Assembly (NCBI GenBank): GCA_035079385.1
Contig: JAVHKY010000029.1
Span: forward strand, 6,386,001-6,450,000
Origin: Aspidiotus rigidus
Taxonomy: Eukaryota > Arthropoda > Insecta > Hemiptera > Diaspididae
DNA: 64,000 nucleotides
Direction: 5' to 3'
The translations under genes and the position numbers were made by a program. Under the pieces are notes generated by a model. The model saw only the letters and a list, made by a program, of their open reading frames with translations. It made no database searches and had not been told where the DNA came from. Shown piece after piece: positions 1 through 13,700 of the stretch (position 1 is its first letter; every line of letters starts with the position of its first letter).

Positions 1-1397
1 AATTAGATTTATTATATCTTCGTTTCTGCTGAGATATATACGTATATAGGCTACCGTACTATATCACTTATTTCACTTTTACTTCTATTACACGCCTTTG
101 CGCTTCTATATATATTCGCACAATACTTGTAATATATTTTTCAAAAAAAAAAAAAATGCTAGTTATATTAAAATGTAAACTAACGTTCATTCGCAATTGA
201 ATCCTATAGTTTAGAAGCTACGTAAGTTCAAAAAGTTTGAATTCACTTCATCATTTTGTTTATTCCATAGCTTTATTGCCTACCTATCTGGGGATATGCT
301 AATGCGGCATTTGATGGTACTGATGTGCCTTATACTCGTGAATCTGTTCAAAATAGAAATAAAGAATACCTTCTGTAACTGTCGGACATTAAATCAAAAG
401 TAGAAAATTACTTCTTCGCCTAATTGGTTGAACTGTACTTACCTACTTCTTTTTTTTGCTCTTATTTTGAACGGATTTTAATCATACCGGGAAACATTAG
501 TTGCTTACTTAGTTTTTCAAAATTGAAACCGAAGCTTCTGGCTCTTATGACTTGGATTGCATTGTATTTGTATTTTAGAAATGATTTTCAGCGTAGTTGT
601 AGGTACTTGTACTTATGAAGTGCCTGAACTTGCAATAGTTTCCAAAAACATACACACTCCGGGGGAATAGGAAGGGCTACAAAGACGCTTTACCAGTTAT
701 ATTCTTTAGTTGGGGAATTCAAAGCTAGTTGGCAAATAACACATCTTTTGTTTTAGCTTCTTAATTTTTATATGGAGCAATTTCTATTAGCTGGGATTTT
801 ATTGAGTACCTATATTTTTTTTGTTACCATTTTTACCCTATTTTCTTCATCAGTACCATCTTTCACATAATAGATGGGCGACGCTAGCGAACCTACAATA
901 TGCACTTTATCTGTTCTGCTTGCATTTGCATGGAAATGTGCTTTCCTATATCTAAATATTCCCGTATACAAAAATTTTTTTCTCTTCCAAGTCATGGTAA
1001 TACAAAAATGCAATGAACTAAACTCGCGTTTTTTTTTTCTCTCTCTCTTTTCTTTTCTTTCTTTTAAAAAATTAATTTCTGATGAAATTAATTAATGATT
1101 AGATTTGTTTTCTAGTTCAACAAATTTAAACTTATGCAATACAAAAAATAATTTTTGTTTTTGTTGAAACATCATAATTATACTGAACCAAAGCCTCTTC
1201 ACGGTTCAGTACCACGTTTGTTTACATGTTTTTGTGGGAATCCCTCGGATAAGATAAAATGAGAAAATGAAGACAATGGCTTCAGTCAAAGTTCACCCAG
1301 ACTTTATAACATTATAGACCGATTCCCCGTGACGTCAACATCGTCATCTTTGATCTTGTTCTCTGCTACTCGTACTAGCTTTGTGGTAGCCATCTTA
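1..1397 (+). other. upstream sequence, no gene supported
   Basis: AT-rich DNA presumed to be perlecan intron. I find no LDLa, SEA or Ig exon. A short open stretch after an AG at 270 (271-378) is discussed among the rejected items. Confidence 0.5.
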
Positions 1398-2215
1398 GAA
1401 TCCTATAAGAATACACAGGGAATGTTTCAATAATTCACTAATATTCAAAAACAAGAAGTACGTTAGCAATCGAAGCTACATATTTAGGTAGGCCGATTTT
1501 CCAGCTACGTCATATCTATCAATAACAGCAATATTCCTTCCAACGGCATATCAATTCCCGCGTAAGATTACTATATTATGGGTACGTTTCAATCATTCAT
1601 CAGTACTTCAAAATGAAAGAAAAGTTGAGAATAAAAAGTTCGTATTCACGATCTTGAAGCTTTTCTGTATGGCAAAATTCACTTTTCATTCTCAACTTTT
1701 CTTTCACTTTGAAGACTGATCTTTGACTATATACCTCTTATGGGCTGAGCTAAGACAACGTTTACCCGTGGAAAGATATGATAAGAAAATAAAATGCGGA
1801 GGACTCAAAATAGGCGACACGGTTGATTGCGGAGGGAAGAGAACCTGTTACTCCTCCGCGCACTCACCTGCGCTGCCTATGTTGGAGTCCTCCGCACGCT
1901 ATACATGTTTCCACGGTTGTTTAACATTGCAGTAAATGGACGAAGCTCAGTCCATAAGAGGTATAATAGTCAAAGCTACTGATGAATGATCAAAATGTTC
2001 CTATGTTATTCTTATGAGAATCATCAAGCTGCTGGAAGCTGATGTTCTTCTTATTGGGTACTTTTTTCTACAGATATCAGTGCTGTGACGTCATGGAAAA
2101 TCGATCTATTTTACAGAACTTCTAGATCCTGAATAGAGATCTGTAATACATAAGGAATATATATTCTTGTTTTTGAATCTGTATGTTAACAAATTGTTCC
2201 CTGTGTATTTTTATG
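1398..2215. repeat. nested fold-back element
   Basis: Several pairs of inverted repeats are nested around a centre near 1845: 1398-1456 with 2166-2215 (AATACACAGGGAA.. / ..TTCCCTGTGTATT), 1491-1515 with 2086-2110, 1585-1606 with 1976-2000 (AATCATTCATCAGTACT / CTACTGATGAATGAT), and 1722-1751 with 1944-1974 (GACTATATACCTCTTATGG / CCATAAGAGGTATAATAGTC). A smaller hairpin (1613-1640 with 1685-1711) sits in the left half. The whole 0.8 kb can fold on itself. No coding capacity. Confidence 0.8.
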
Positions 2216-2241
2216 AAAAATGATATTATATGATTGGCCCA

Positions 2242-2634
2242 AAAATTGCAAGGGTGGTAAGCTTAAGTTTGTTCGAGCTTTGAGCTGTAAATAAGCTGAA
2301 GCGAAATGATTTTTCATTCGCTTAATAGTTAATTAAGCGATTGGGTCAATAAGAAAAACAGAAGCTTAGAACCTAAAAAAGACAAAACATGTTTTCTTAC
2401 AACAGAAATATATATATATTTTTTTTCAACAAGTCTTTTTTTTAAACAAAAACATGTTTTGTACCTTCAGCCTCAAGCTTTAAGCTCAAGTTTGAAGTTG
2501 AAACTCATAAGTCCTAAATAAGCTTCAAGTTTAGGCTAAAAAAAATTTATTTCAAGTTTATTAAGCCTTAATATTATTATTAAGCTTAAGTCCTAAAATC
2601 AATAATCAAATCGCTTACCACCCTTGAAAAATTG
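2242..2634. repeat. hairpin element, AAGGGTGGTAAGC ends
   Basis: AAAATTGCAAGGGTGGTAAGC (2242-2263) and GCTTACCACCCTTGAAAAATT-type (2611-2634) are inverted. The inside is also partly symmetric (ACATGTTTT near 2388 and AACATGTTTTG near 2451; AAGCTTAAG words). Confidence 0.75.
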
Positions 2635-2639
2635 TAAGA

Positions 2640-3852
2640 GCGGTTGACGTCACATGGTATCATGGGTACTTACTACCTACTGCTGCCTGCCGTACAAAGT
2701 GAGAAGGACATAAATCCAGAACTTCGATCGGCAAAAAGTTTATTTGTTTTCTGTAAAGCGACAATGACATTGAAATCGTTCAATCTTACGCTATTTTCAA
2801 AGAAAAATCCAGTGGTGGTATTGGTTTTTCAATTAAATGTTTCTTAATCGAGTTATAACAAAGTATCAGCGTACATGGATATACATCCCTCATTTGAGGA
2901 GGGTTCTGGAGAAGGGCGTCCGTCCCGTAAGAAATACATCGTGCGGACGCCCTACGTCCTCATTTTGGGACGTATGTCCATCATTTGCTCAAAATGCAGT
3001 CTTATCAGTACTTGTATCAGTAACTTGAGTGACATTTTTAGTGATTCACTTGAAGCGCTAGATGGACTATTTGCGGAAATTATAAGTTACAATCTTCTTC
3101 GATAATTGTGAAGAAGATTGTACAATTGTACATGGAAATCATCTAATGATGAAACAATCATACGTTCAAACATGTTAAAGGCGGTTGTATCGAACTTCAC
3201 TATAACTTGATCAAATTTACGGCAAGCTACGTGCTCTTACGCTTCAACTCTGTTATACAAGAGACCCGCTTTTCAAAACCAATGTTTTGGATATACGTCT
3301 ATTCGCATGAGGACGTACAACTGTAGGTGCGCTAGAGTCGTGCCCGAAAAGGGGATTCGGCAAAAATTGTCATGAACCTGTATGAAACTAAAACGGGCTG
3401 TATCTTTGTCAATATTGAAAAATACAAAAAAGTAGTAAGAGCATTTTTTTATTATTTTCATTCATAGAATAACCTAAAAGAAGAAAAAATTAAGATTTCA
3501 ACAATTTTCTGTAACATCCCCTTTTCAGGCAGCTTCCAAAAATGGCCACCACAGTTTTCATAGAGGGCGCCTACTTTGTGCCCTCATGCGAATCTCACTT
3601 TGTTCGGCAGTGCTGTTTCACCGCTCACTGTTATCATTACCCTCATTTCCATTGTTGAAGCCAGTGCTTGGCCTAGTATTCACCCATAGGTATCTACGTG
3701 GTCTAAAATCAACTTTGGTGACTTACTAGTCTTCTAAATTATCCGATTCAATTGATATCTCGGACATAATGATAGTAATATATGATAATGCGACAATTCA
3801 AACTGGAGTATTACCCATGATTAGTAATAATGGGAATATGGTGGTCTTATAG
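2640..3852 (+). other. sequence before the first recognised LDLa exon
   Basis: No domain recognised. A small inverted repeat GGGCGTCCG / CGGACGCCC lies near 2915-2955. The sequence ends at the acceptor (TTATAG) of perlecan exon 1 of this window. Confidence 0.5.
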
Positions 3853-6800
3853 CTTCATGCACAGCTGATCAGTTCCAATGTAATGATGGTACGTGTATTC
3901 CATTTAGTGGTCAGTGTGATGGTCGCACCGAGTGTCCAGATTCTTCAGACGAATCACTGTGTCCGCCCTCTGGTCCGCCTGCTTTTTCATGTGTGTTATC
4001 TCTTATCTGTTCTTTGCTTCAGTCTCTGTTTCTTTATTTGTTCGCTTACTTAGATAATGTCTGTCACACAATCTATTGAATTTGGATTACTTCGCTCGCT
4101 AGATTTTGTTGAGTATAATTGAATTTTTCTCAATTTTTTAGCCCCTTGCCAACAAAACCAATTTGATTGTGGTGATAATCGCTGTATTCCATTGGATTTA
4201 AAATGCGATGGTTTAGCCGATTGTCAAAATGGCCGAGACGAGATCGGATGTCCTCCTAGAATAGGTTAGTACAAATACCTAATCTCTATTTGTCTGTGCG
4301 TATATTTACCGACACCCAACAAATAAGAAAAGATTATATTTCTTCTTTTATGATTTAAAGTTACTTATAAAATTGATGGTAATTTTACAGAAGTGTGAAA
4401 AATGATGAGAAAATAGAACACTAACATCAATATACCTATTTAGTGTGGGGTCAGACGTTTAACACTGCTGAATGAAATTATGAGGCTAATTTTTATTAGA
4501 GTCTGTATAGTTGTATTAAAGATTTTGTTATGAATCGAACCGATACTTATTTTCCCCTCAGAACACAACCCATCATGGTATTCTAAAAGTTCAACAAATC
4601 CTAATGTGTTGAGCGCCTTGTGGCTCTTTGTATAAAATATAGACAATATCACAGTTTCATTTTATTGTGGAATTTGGTTGTTGCCTAATTGATGAACTTT
4701 CTTACGCAAAAAAGTAATTTTTTGAAGCTTTTCACTTGTACAAAATAGACAGAATTTGATTTTTTTGGAAGGAAATTTTCTATATTACAAAAGAATATTA
4801 TTGTCATTGCGTCACTTATTACAATTTTTTTTTTTTTTCAATACATACTATAATGATTACATTGTTCATGATGATATGAATATTGAAAGCGGTAATCTAT
4901 AAGGCTGCCAGATAATCTTACAAAACTAATCACATTAAATTTCACCAACCGCTTTTTTTTTCAAAGCATCTGATGATGTTTAGCAGCCGCAATACAAGTA
5001 AAAGTATTATCCACCCCGTTGAACACTTGATGGCAAAAATGCGGACATTTTGCAGGCATTTTGGGGATATTTTATAAACATGATAATTAAGGACTTGATA
5101 TAGGAATTTCTGCCACAAGGACATCAAATTGCCTTTTTTTTTCTTCAGGGCCAATTCTTGTATCTGAAATCGATCTTTTCCATTTCTTAGTATTCTCCTT
5201 CTCCTTGTATATTGGGGTTTAAACCTTCACTAGAGGGCGCTACTGAAAGGGTGAACTAGAGAGCTTATGTATGTTTGTACATTGATTTTCAAATTATTTT
5301 TCAATATTCCGTTCGATTACTATAATATTTTCTATATCCAAAGTTGATGATAATATGGATTACAAAATTTATGCTTGTATTTGCTTTAAAAAATGATATC
5401 CGATTAATTATGGCGGTCGAAATTCCTTCATTTAAAGAGCATGGGACAAAAAGGTGAATTTTGTTAGGGCTACCAACTCCCCAACTCAAAGTTTAAACCC
5501 CAATGGCATCTGTGGAGCAGTTCAGAAGTCGTACTTGTATACCTATGGGCACGGTACTTGTTTTCTGTTAACGTAGGTACTATAAAAATCCCTTAGATTT
5601 TATACCATCAATACTTATATTTTATTTGTTTTCTTGTGCGTCTGTGTCATATAGGTCTATACAATATCAATTTTCATCTCAAAGTTGTTCTTATTATTTT
5701 ATGGTAAATCATATTAGTTCTAACTCTGCTGTATTGCTTTTCTGCTTGGTAGTCTGCAATCAGACCGAATTTGATTGTGGTGACAACCTTTGTATTCCAT
5801 ATCAGTTGAAGTGTGACGGCCGCCCAGATTGTCCAAATGGCAAAGATGAAACTGGATGCCCTGATAGACCTGGTTAGTATTACAGGCAGCGCGAAATATT
5901 TTTATTGAATAAGTTAACATTTAAAAATTGTGATGCGATCTGCGAAACCATGAGATAAGTCGCGCTGGCGGGACCCCCCCCCCTGTGTAAACCTACCTTC
6001 ACAATACGAACTACACATGCTATAAACACAAATATCTTCGTGTTGTTTGCCGAATATTTGCGCCACGATGTTACCCAAAAGAAATCATTTTGGTTAACTG
6101 CATGTTGATATCGCTATATTCCGAGGCGAGTTTTACATGCGGTGGTAACGCCAGTGCGACTTATCCTATGGTTTCGCAGATCGCATCACAATTTCTTTTT
6201 TCTTCTTCCTTTTTTTCTGTTTTCTACAATTACCTAGCCGAGATGAAATCTCAATTTAATTCATTTAAGTTAACATCATTTTTGGCGTTCTTTGTAGACT
6301 TTCTCCAAGATTAGAATTTAGGCTATTTTAGGGTTCCTATAAATAAATAGAACTTTCATTAAACTATTGACTGTGTATAAGATAATCTCAGTACCCAGGC
6401 TATAATGAATCAAAGCTTCCGATGTTACGTGGAATACAAATCCTCTAGTAAAAGTAATTACAAAATGATGGTGCCCTATCCCTCAATTCAAATTGTATTA
6501 CAGGACATTTTCTCCCTACAGTATTCTGTTTTTTGTATTAGCGTCTGCGAGATATTACGTACAAATGCAGAACAATGCTCATGTAGGCCTATATTATAGG
6601 TAATTAATTTTTATATGTCAGCTGCTTCTAACTTACCTTCTCACCTTTGCTTTGATTCTTAGTTATCTGCAATTCGACACAATTTGACTGCGGTGATAAT
6701 CGCTGTATTCCTATTGCATTCAAGTGTGATGGTTTAACAGATTGTGAGAATGGCCGAGATGAAATTGGATGTCCGATAAAAGTTGGTTAGTAATTGTGGA

Positions 6801-7719
6801 GCATTAGTTATATTTTAATACATTCTAGCTAAGTTAGTGTGTTGGGTTATTAAACCCGCTCAAATTTTGCAAGAATCACTAGAGCACTAGGTAATTTTTT
6901 TTTTTGACTGACTATGTTAACGTTTACAAAAATCCGCCAACTACTTCTATGAGTTTGTGATTTTTGATGTACTTGTTGTGTAATCAGTCTGTTGGAGTTG
7001 TATGCAAGTATGTCATGTAATATCATTGATGATGCCATTTTTACATTTTTAGAATGCAAGTCAACTGAATTTGATTGTGGTAACGGTCGTTGTATTATAA
7101 GTAGTCAGAGATGCGATAATTATACGGATTGTGAAAATGGCAACGATGAAATGGGATGTACCTTTACCCCTCAACCACCAAGTTAGTATTCATTCATGTG
7201 GACATCTACAAAAACATCCAATTTTGTTGAATACTAATATATGGTATTGTGAGGGAGATATTTGCGAAATCATTGATGATACCGATGCTCATTTTAACTG
7301 AATTTTTTCTATTCTCAGCATGCAAGTCAAATGAATTCAATTGTGGTGACGGTCGTTGTATTCAAAGTAGTATGAGATGCGATAATTATGCCGATTGTGA
7401 AAATGGCAAAGATGAAATGGGATGTCGACCATGTTAGTATTTATGTAGACGTTTACAAAAATATTTAATTTTGTAGAATGTTCTGAGGAAGATGTTTATT
7501 TTTTCTTCAAATGAAATACCTATTCCCTATAGAGGATTTTCCTCTAAAAAATATTTGAAAATTTTTTTAATTCAATAGATACTACTTCTACCAGACCCAA
7601 TCCATTCTGTGGAGCCGGTCAGTTCGCTTGTCGAAAAAACTTCCAGTGTATTGCAGATGATCTTAGGTGTAATGGGCGACAAGATTGTTATGATGCAACT
7701 GATGAGGATAATTGCGGTG
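3853..7719 (+). CDS. trol: perlecan exons 1-7: seven LDL-receptor class A repeats
   Basis: Exons 3853-3990 (or end 3972), 4142-4264, 5753-5872, 6663-6785, 7053-7181, 7319-7432 and 7579-7719 each encode one LDLa repeat. Each has six cysteines and the calcium-cage acidic residues near its end (for example [11 protein letters not shown] in exon 2, [11 protein letters not shown] in exon 6). In the family, LDLa repeats bind calcium and lipoprotein or matrix ligands. Every exon is phase 1 at both ends, so any one can be skipped, duplicated or alternatively spliced without changing frame. Exons 2-4 share the pattern ..FDCGDN.C.., and exons 5-6 are close copies ([26 protein letters not shown]), pointing to local exon duplication. 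The end of exon 1 is ambiguous: T3990 before GTGTGT, or G3972 before GTCCGC; both keep phase 1. Confidence 0.92.
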
Positions 7720-10700
7720 GTAGGTTTTGAAGGCATTATTTTGTATATCCATAATCCATCTTCTACTAAATAAACAAGTACGAAATGGAAATTTCCTGAT
7801 CATCTCTTTATTGATTGTATTGTTTTTAGAATCTATAGATCTGAATTTGAAAGCCATACCAACGGATCAAATTATCAAAGAAAGTAAGTAACTTATCTTC
7901 AAAGATTAAGGGCAAGTTATGGGAACCAGTGGCGTGGCCAAAAAATTTTTCTGAGGGTGGTTGAAGAAAAAGTGGGGAGAAAAGAAATGTTACAAAAAAT
8001 GCTAGAACAAACTGTGATATTTAATCCCCTCTCCCCCCTCTTCGCTATGCCATTGATGGGAACTGAAGCTTCGGTTCACTGTTATTTTAGAGCATTAGGC
8101 CTATTTCTGGAATGAAATTGAATATTCATGCAACAAAGCTTGCGTTATTAAAAGCTTCTGATTATCATCTTTCAAGACCCAAAACTCTTTTTATTCTACT
8201 GTGGTAGACTACACGTGTAGATTTATAGCACTATTTTTGACAATAAATTGCACCGGATATTTTCTTAACTATCAATCAGATTGAATGTTCAGTCCATGAG
8301 CCATAATCATTAATTTATTTTTTTAATGCAGAGTCATGTTCTTAATCTACGTGCAGGTTGCTATATCTATTCTGTAAATTTAACATCCACTAAAAACGCT
8401 TTCAAAAATATACGAACCAAATACATTAAATGACCAATACCAGAGACTCCGTTGGATTTTTATGGCCTAGCGGGAGGGGTTAGTACTAACTTACCAATGT
8501 TATTTAAATCATAGCAGATGGTAGCGCTGATGGTGGGGATTAGTACTGATTTTGACATTATGTAAATGAGAAACACCGACATTTCTTTTGGAATTGGTTT
8601 TTTAGTTTATTTGCTTCAACTTCCTAGTTTTCAATTTGTAAGGACTAACATTTTGAAAACAACTTCTTAGTATGGTCGCAAAGTATACAGGCTTCATAGC
8701 TCTGCCCAATATACTCTGTTCCCTATCTGAGAATTCCTAGCTCCTCATTATTTCCTTCTGGCAAAACGTACACTACCTATTCAGATTAATTTTGGCTCAT
8801 GGACTGGTTGACCAAAAAAAGATTAACTTTGAAAGACAACTCTGGTTAAATAACTTTTAACATCCTTTTGTTCTCCACTTGTTCTAAGGAAGTTTAATGA
8901 ACCTTATTACAAAGAAGTGTTGAAAATACAGATCCTTGATGATGAATTATAATTTTTTATGGCGAAGTTGTTAATTGTGTATCTTCCTTTGTCCTGAGAA
9001 GAAATTTTATCTTTTCCAAACCTCCAAAAACCTTTTGCTTGTTAACCAAAGAGAAAGAAAGCTGCTGCAGCTCGGACCAGACAGCGTTAGCGTCGCGCAA
9101 TACTCCCACTCCGCCGAGCGGGAGAAATTGAAAATCAGAATTGAACAACTATAATGGAATAGGCAAAAAAATAAACATTGGAGATAGAACGTTCTTGGAT
9201 AATGTAAATTTGTATTTTTGAGTTTTTACATTCTATGAAAGACGGTTTAGATTGAATAATTGTGATTTGTGACGTCACAAGCTCTACATCTGTTTACCTT
9301 AATGTACCCTATAGCCTGCTTGAAATTGTCAATCTTAATACTTTACATTACCAACTGCGATTGAAACAATAATAATAATGATCCGTTTTGATCTTACGCT
9401 CAGATTTGAGAAGGCGCCCAATGTGGTATCATTGAAAATAAGAAATATACTTAAACAGAGAACCACAAATACATTTTCAAATGATTGAGAAGTTGCTTAT
9501 TCTAAATAATATAAATATCATGAAATAATATTGATATTGTGAGCAGTGCTGGCGTATGGTGCCGGCCCAAAGACCTAAGTGCAGGGTTTTAAAAAAAATG
9601 GTGTTCTCAAAAAAACAAAAAACAAAACAGAAGACATGTTTTTTTAATTTAAAACAAATTTTCAAGTTGAAAACATGTTTTAAATGTTTTGAACATTGTT
9701 TAAAACCATTTTAACTTATTCAATTATTATGGTTTGAGACACATTTTTTGAGGGTTAACCTTTTGACTGTCGTTTTAAATGTTTTCTGAACATTGTTTTC
9801 AACAACGTTCTATTTATCTATTTTTTTTTTTCCTTTTCCAACCCTCTAAGGATTGTCAAAGACTCGAAGATCGTTTGAGGACCTATCTACGGTACAAAGG
9901 GCGGTCCATCTAGAGCATTTGTGTTATCATCAATGTATTTCTTATACAACATTCAACAGATGCCCTAGATACCGTAGATAGGTCCTCATTTTTAGCTTTG
10001 GCAAATACATTAAACGATCACTAACGGATACTCCGCTGGATTTTTATGCTCTAGCGGCATGGATTATCCCTAGCTCACAATGTTATGTGAATCGCTTGTG
10101 GCGCTGCGGTTGGAATTAATACTTTAGCATTGACATTGCGGTAAATGAAAAACACGGTATAAGATGAAGAGGTAATGACACGAACGTATTCTGACTGTGG
10201 TAAACGCTGTCCGTGATTTTGAAGTAGTTCTGAACATTCCGAGCGCAGCGCTCGTGATGAAAGTGATGGGTAATGTACAGAGTCTTATGGGAACGCCGCT
10301 ACTTTCAAAAATTTATTGCAGGATCAGGAATCAGCCGATGCATTTCATATTTGGCATAAAAATACCATTTAATCTACTCTATAAAATTTCGAAAGAATCA
10401 CCCTTCTAAGTAAATTCTTGGATATTTTATAATCCATGGAAATTTCATCAATACTAGGGTACCAACGGTAACGTCTCGGCGCAGGTGGGGTGTAGAAGGA
10501 ACAGGGAAACAGCCCGAGTGTTCGCTGCAAACCTAGCGGAAGTTTGTACGTACAACTTCAAAACTGCGGACACGATTTTAGCGTTGTGTCATTACCTCTT
10601 CATCTTATACCGTGATGAAAAACAACAACAAGCAACAGCGCTCAATGTATTTCTTATGCGGTGTTTCTGGTGTTGGTTGTTTAGTGTATTTGTTCTTAGT

Positions 10701-13700
10701 GAAGCATAATAATTAATAACAAATACTAGTATAAACAATAATTGGGGTTTAAACTTTGAGTTGGGGAGTTGGTAGCCCTGACAAAATTCACCTTTTTGTT
10801 CCATACTTTTTAAATGGAGGACTTTCAAACGCCATAATTATTTGGATATCATTTTTTAAAACAAATTTTGTAATCCATATCATTAACTTTGTGTGCAAAA
10901 AAAAATTATAGTGATAAAAGGGATATTGAACAAATAATGGCTGTTTGAAAATCAAAGTATACAAGCATACCCATGAATTTTCTTGTTCACCCTTTTAGTA
11001 GCGCCCTCTAGTGGGTACTGAAGGTTTAAACCCCAACACCAGAAACTTCTAATATATTTAAATACATTGAGCGCTTTAGCGTTGTGGGGTGATGTTGCAT
11101 CATATTATAAGCCATGGTCGGGTTGTTTGGGTTGTTGATGAAGTACCACTATACCGGCACTACACGCAAATAATATGTACAAATTTACAGTCACATCCCA
11201 TGTTAGTTCCATCTCTTGTTGCTAGTTGTTTGGGACCACAAACGTACAAAGGCACAAATTTGACGAGAGTTACAGTGTTATTGTTTATATAGTATTTGAT
11301 AATAATAAAAATGGGGCCAAAGAAAAACACAAGGTTTTCAATGTTTTTGTTTTGTAATGTATTAGGGAAAAAACAAGTCTGAAACAAGAAAACACGTTCT
11401 GAAGTAATCTAAATATATGTGACCTGCGATGAGAAAAGGATGCTCATTGGCGGCATTGGCGCAGTAACACCATTTCTCTATTATTGGACATCTAATCAGA
11501 GAGAAAAAGTGTTCCTGTCAGTGGGCAATGAGCATCCTTTTCTCATTGCGAGTCACATATACTTTGTTTAAAACACACTAATCTTGACTTTTTTTGTTTT
11601 TTATGTGTTTTATTTTAAACATGCTTTAAAAACACTGTTCAAAATCAAAACATTGTAACGTTGCCTAAGTACAAGTCTGCAACTACTGCAGTCTGCATTC
11701 TATTGCGCTGGTAGTCTGGTACTGCAGTGTGATATGACGTCAGTGAGAAATCAGTCTGGTCTGACGCTGTCTGAGCCTGAGGTCTGACCGTGCGTGCTCT
11801 GACTATGGCCCTGACACAAGCTCAGGTTGAAATCACTACTAATCAGTATTACTTTTTTCCTAGTCTTATTTCCCCTTTTATTCCTTTCAAAAATACTTGG
11901 ATTAATGTTTTATACTTTGTATAGTAGAATTAATCCTTAGAACAGTTAATTATATCTCTATTAATTAAGCCTTTACTAATCATACTTATTTCTTTCTTGT
12001 TTGACGCTCTCTACAAACTACTTTCATCTTCTTCTGTGTATGCTATGGTGTAGGCGGTGAGTGAATAATTTGCTTCTGCTATTCTTTTCTCTATAACTAA
12101 AATTCATTTTGTGGAACATGAAATGAAGTGTGTAATTTAACTAATTTTTGAAGAAAACAAAGACTGATATTATGTGATACATGTTCCTTTTTCAGGTCAA
12201 GAAGTTGTATTTCAGTGTCGGGATGAAAGTCTGCTGCGAGCGCCAATTCGTTGGGAACGAGGTAACGGTTTACCATTACCACCAGGATCTCGCGTTTCTG
12301 AGTTTGGACGTCTAGAAATTCCGAACATTCAGGTAGATTGAATTGCAATCACGTTATTGTCTGGGGTAATTTGATTTTCAATTCTTCTACGTTTGTTGCA
12401 GTTGAGTCACGGAGGACCGTACATTTGTCGAGTATCTGATGAATACAGAAATCTACCAAAATCTCAGATTCAAGTCTATCTGCAAGTCCAACCATGTATA
12501 GCCATTTTGTTTTTTTTTTAAAGTTCATCTTGAGTTAATCTAATTATAAGCATGTTATTTCTAACTTTCTGGTACGTTTCCAGTTACTACTCCAGCGCCA
12601 GTTGCTCCTGCCGCTCGTTGTAGATCCGATGAAGCAACTTGTCATAATGGCGATTGTATACCGAGAAACCTTGTCTGTAACGGTCAAAATGATTGTGCTG
12701 ATGGTTCTGATGAACTTCGTTGCAGTACGTATATTTTATTTTCGTAAGAGTATAATTTATCCCCCTCGTGAATCTGTAACACGATACTATAGAGCTCATT
12801 TTTGCGTTTTTCAATGTTAAAGAGAAATCAGTCCAAAATCGAGAACTCGCCGAAAATAGACTATAGGCCTAAATATAATTCTTAAACAAAGCACATATCT
12901 ATTGTGAAGTTTTTTATCAACCTTAGGTGAAGTAGGGAGCTTCAACAGAACATTAAAAAATATATAATCGAATATTTTCATTATTTTCATCATACAGATC
13001 CACATGGTTGTGAACCAAATGAATTCCGTTGTAAAAATTTGAGATGTGTCTCCAAAACGTGGCGCTGTGACTCAGAAGACGATTGCGGGGATGGGTCTGA
13101 CGAGGAAAATTGTGAACCCGCACCGCCCGGTAATGATCATTTCAGTATTCACAGTGAATAGGTAAAACGTTACTTAATAAATTGAATTGTAGGTTCTCGT
13201 TGTCGGTACGATGAATTTGCGTGTACAAATGTTACCCAATGTGTTCCGAAATCGATGCAATGTGATTTTGAAAATGATTGCCATGACGGAACCGATGAAC
13301 ACGGCTGTTGTGAGTTTCATTTCTTTCGCTTTTAATTTCACCTCGATAATGCTAATCCTGTGTTGTTTTGGTTTTAGCCAAAGTTACCGTGGTACAACCA
13401 CCAATTCCGTCGATAACCATCTTCATGGGGGGAAGTTTTACGATAACCTGCAACACCATCGGTACTCCAATGCCGGAAGTAATTTGGCGTTGGAATTGGG
13501 GCCACGTTCCACCCAGATGTACATCAACCAGCGTAAATGGTTTGGGTACTTTAACGTGTGTTGATGTTCTGGTAAGAATCGTATTTTTATCCTTCACACA
13601 ATAAAATTGGAGATTTTTTCAATTTAATTCTGTGTAGATTGACGATGCGGGAGCGTACAGTTGCGAAGCAATTAATTCTAGAGGATCCGTTTTTGCGCCT

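Larger units (their letters stand above)
7884..12195 (+). other. 4.3-kb perlecan intron full of hairpin repeats
   Basis: No coding exon recognised. It holds two diverged copies of a dispersed repeat (8413-8585 and 10006-10160), hairpins at 9876-9989 and 11416-11560, a fold-back element at 10003-10695 and an inverted copy of the 294-bp MITE (10741-11036), all listed separately. The remainder is AT-rich sequence with scattered A/T runs. Confidence 0.7.

Noticed and set aside
271..378. Exon-like stretch after TATTCCATAG, open for about 35 codons to a TAA
   Set aside because: Only one frame is open to the TAA, no domain similarity, no donor, and it cannot be joined to the perlecan exons with certainty.
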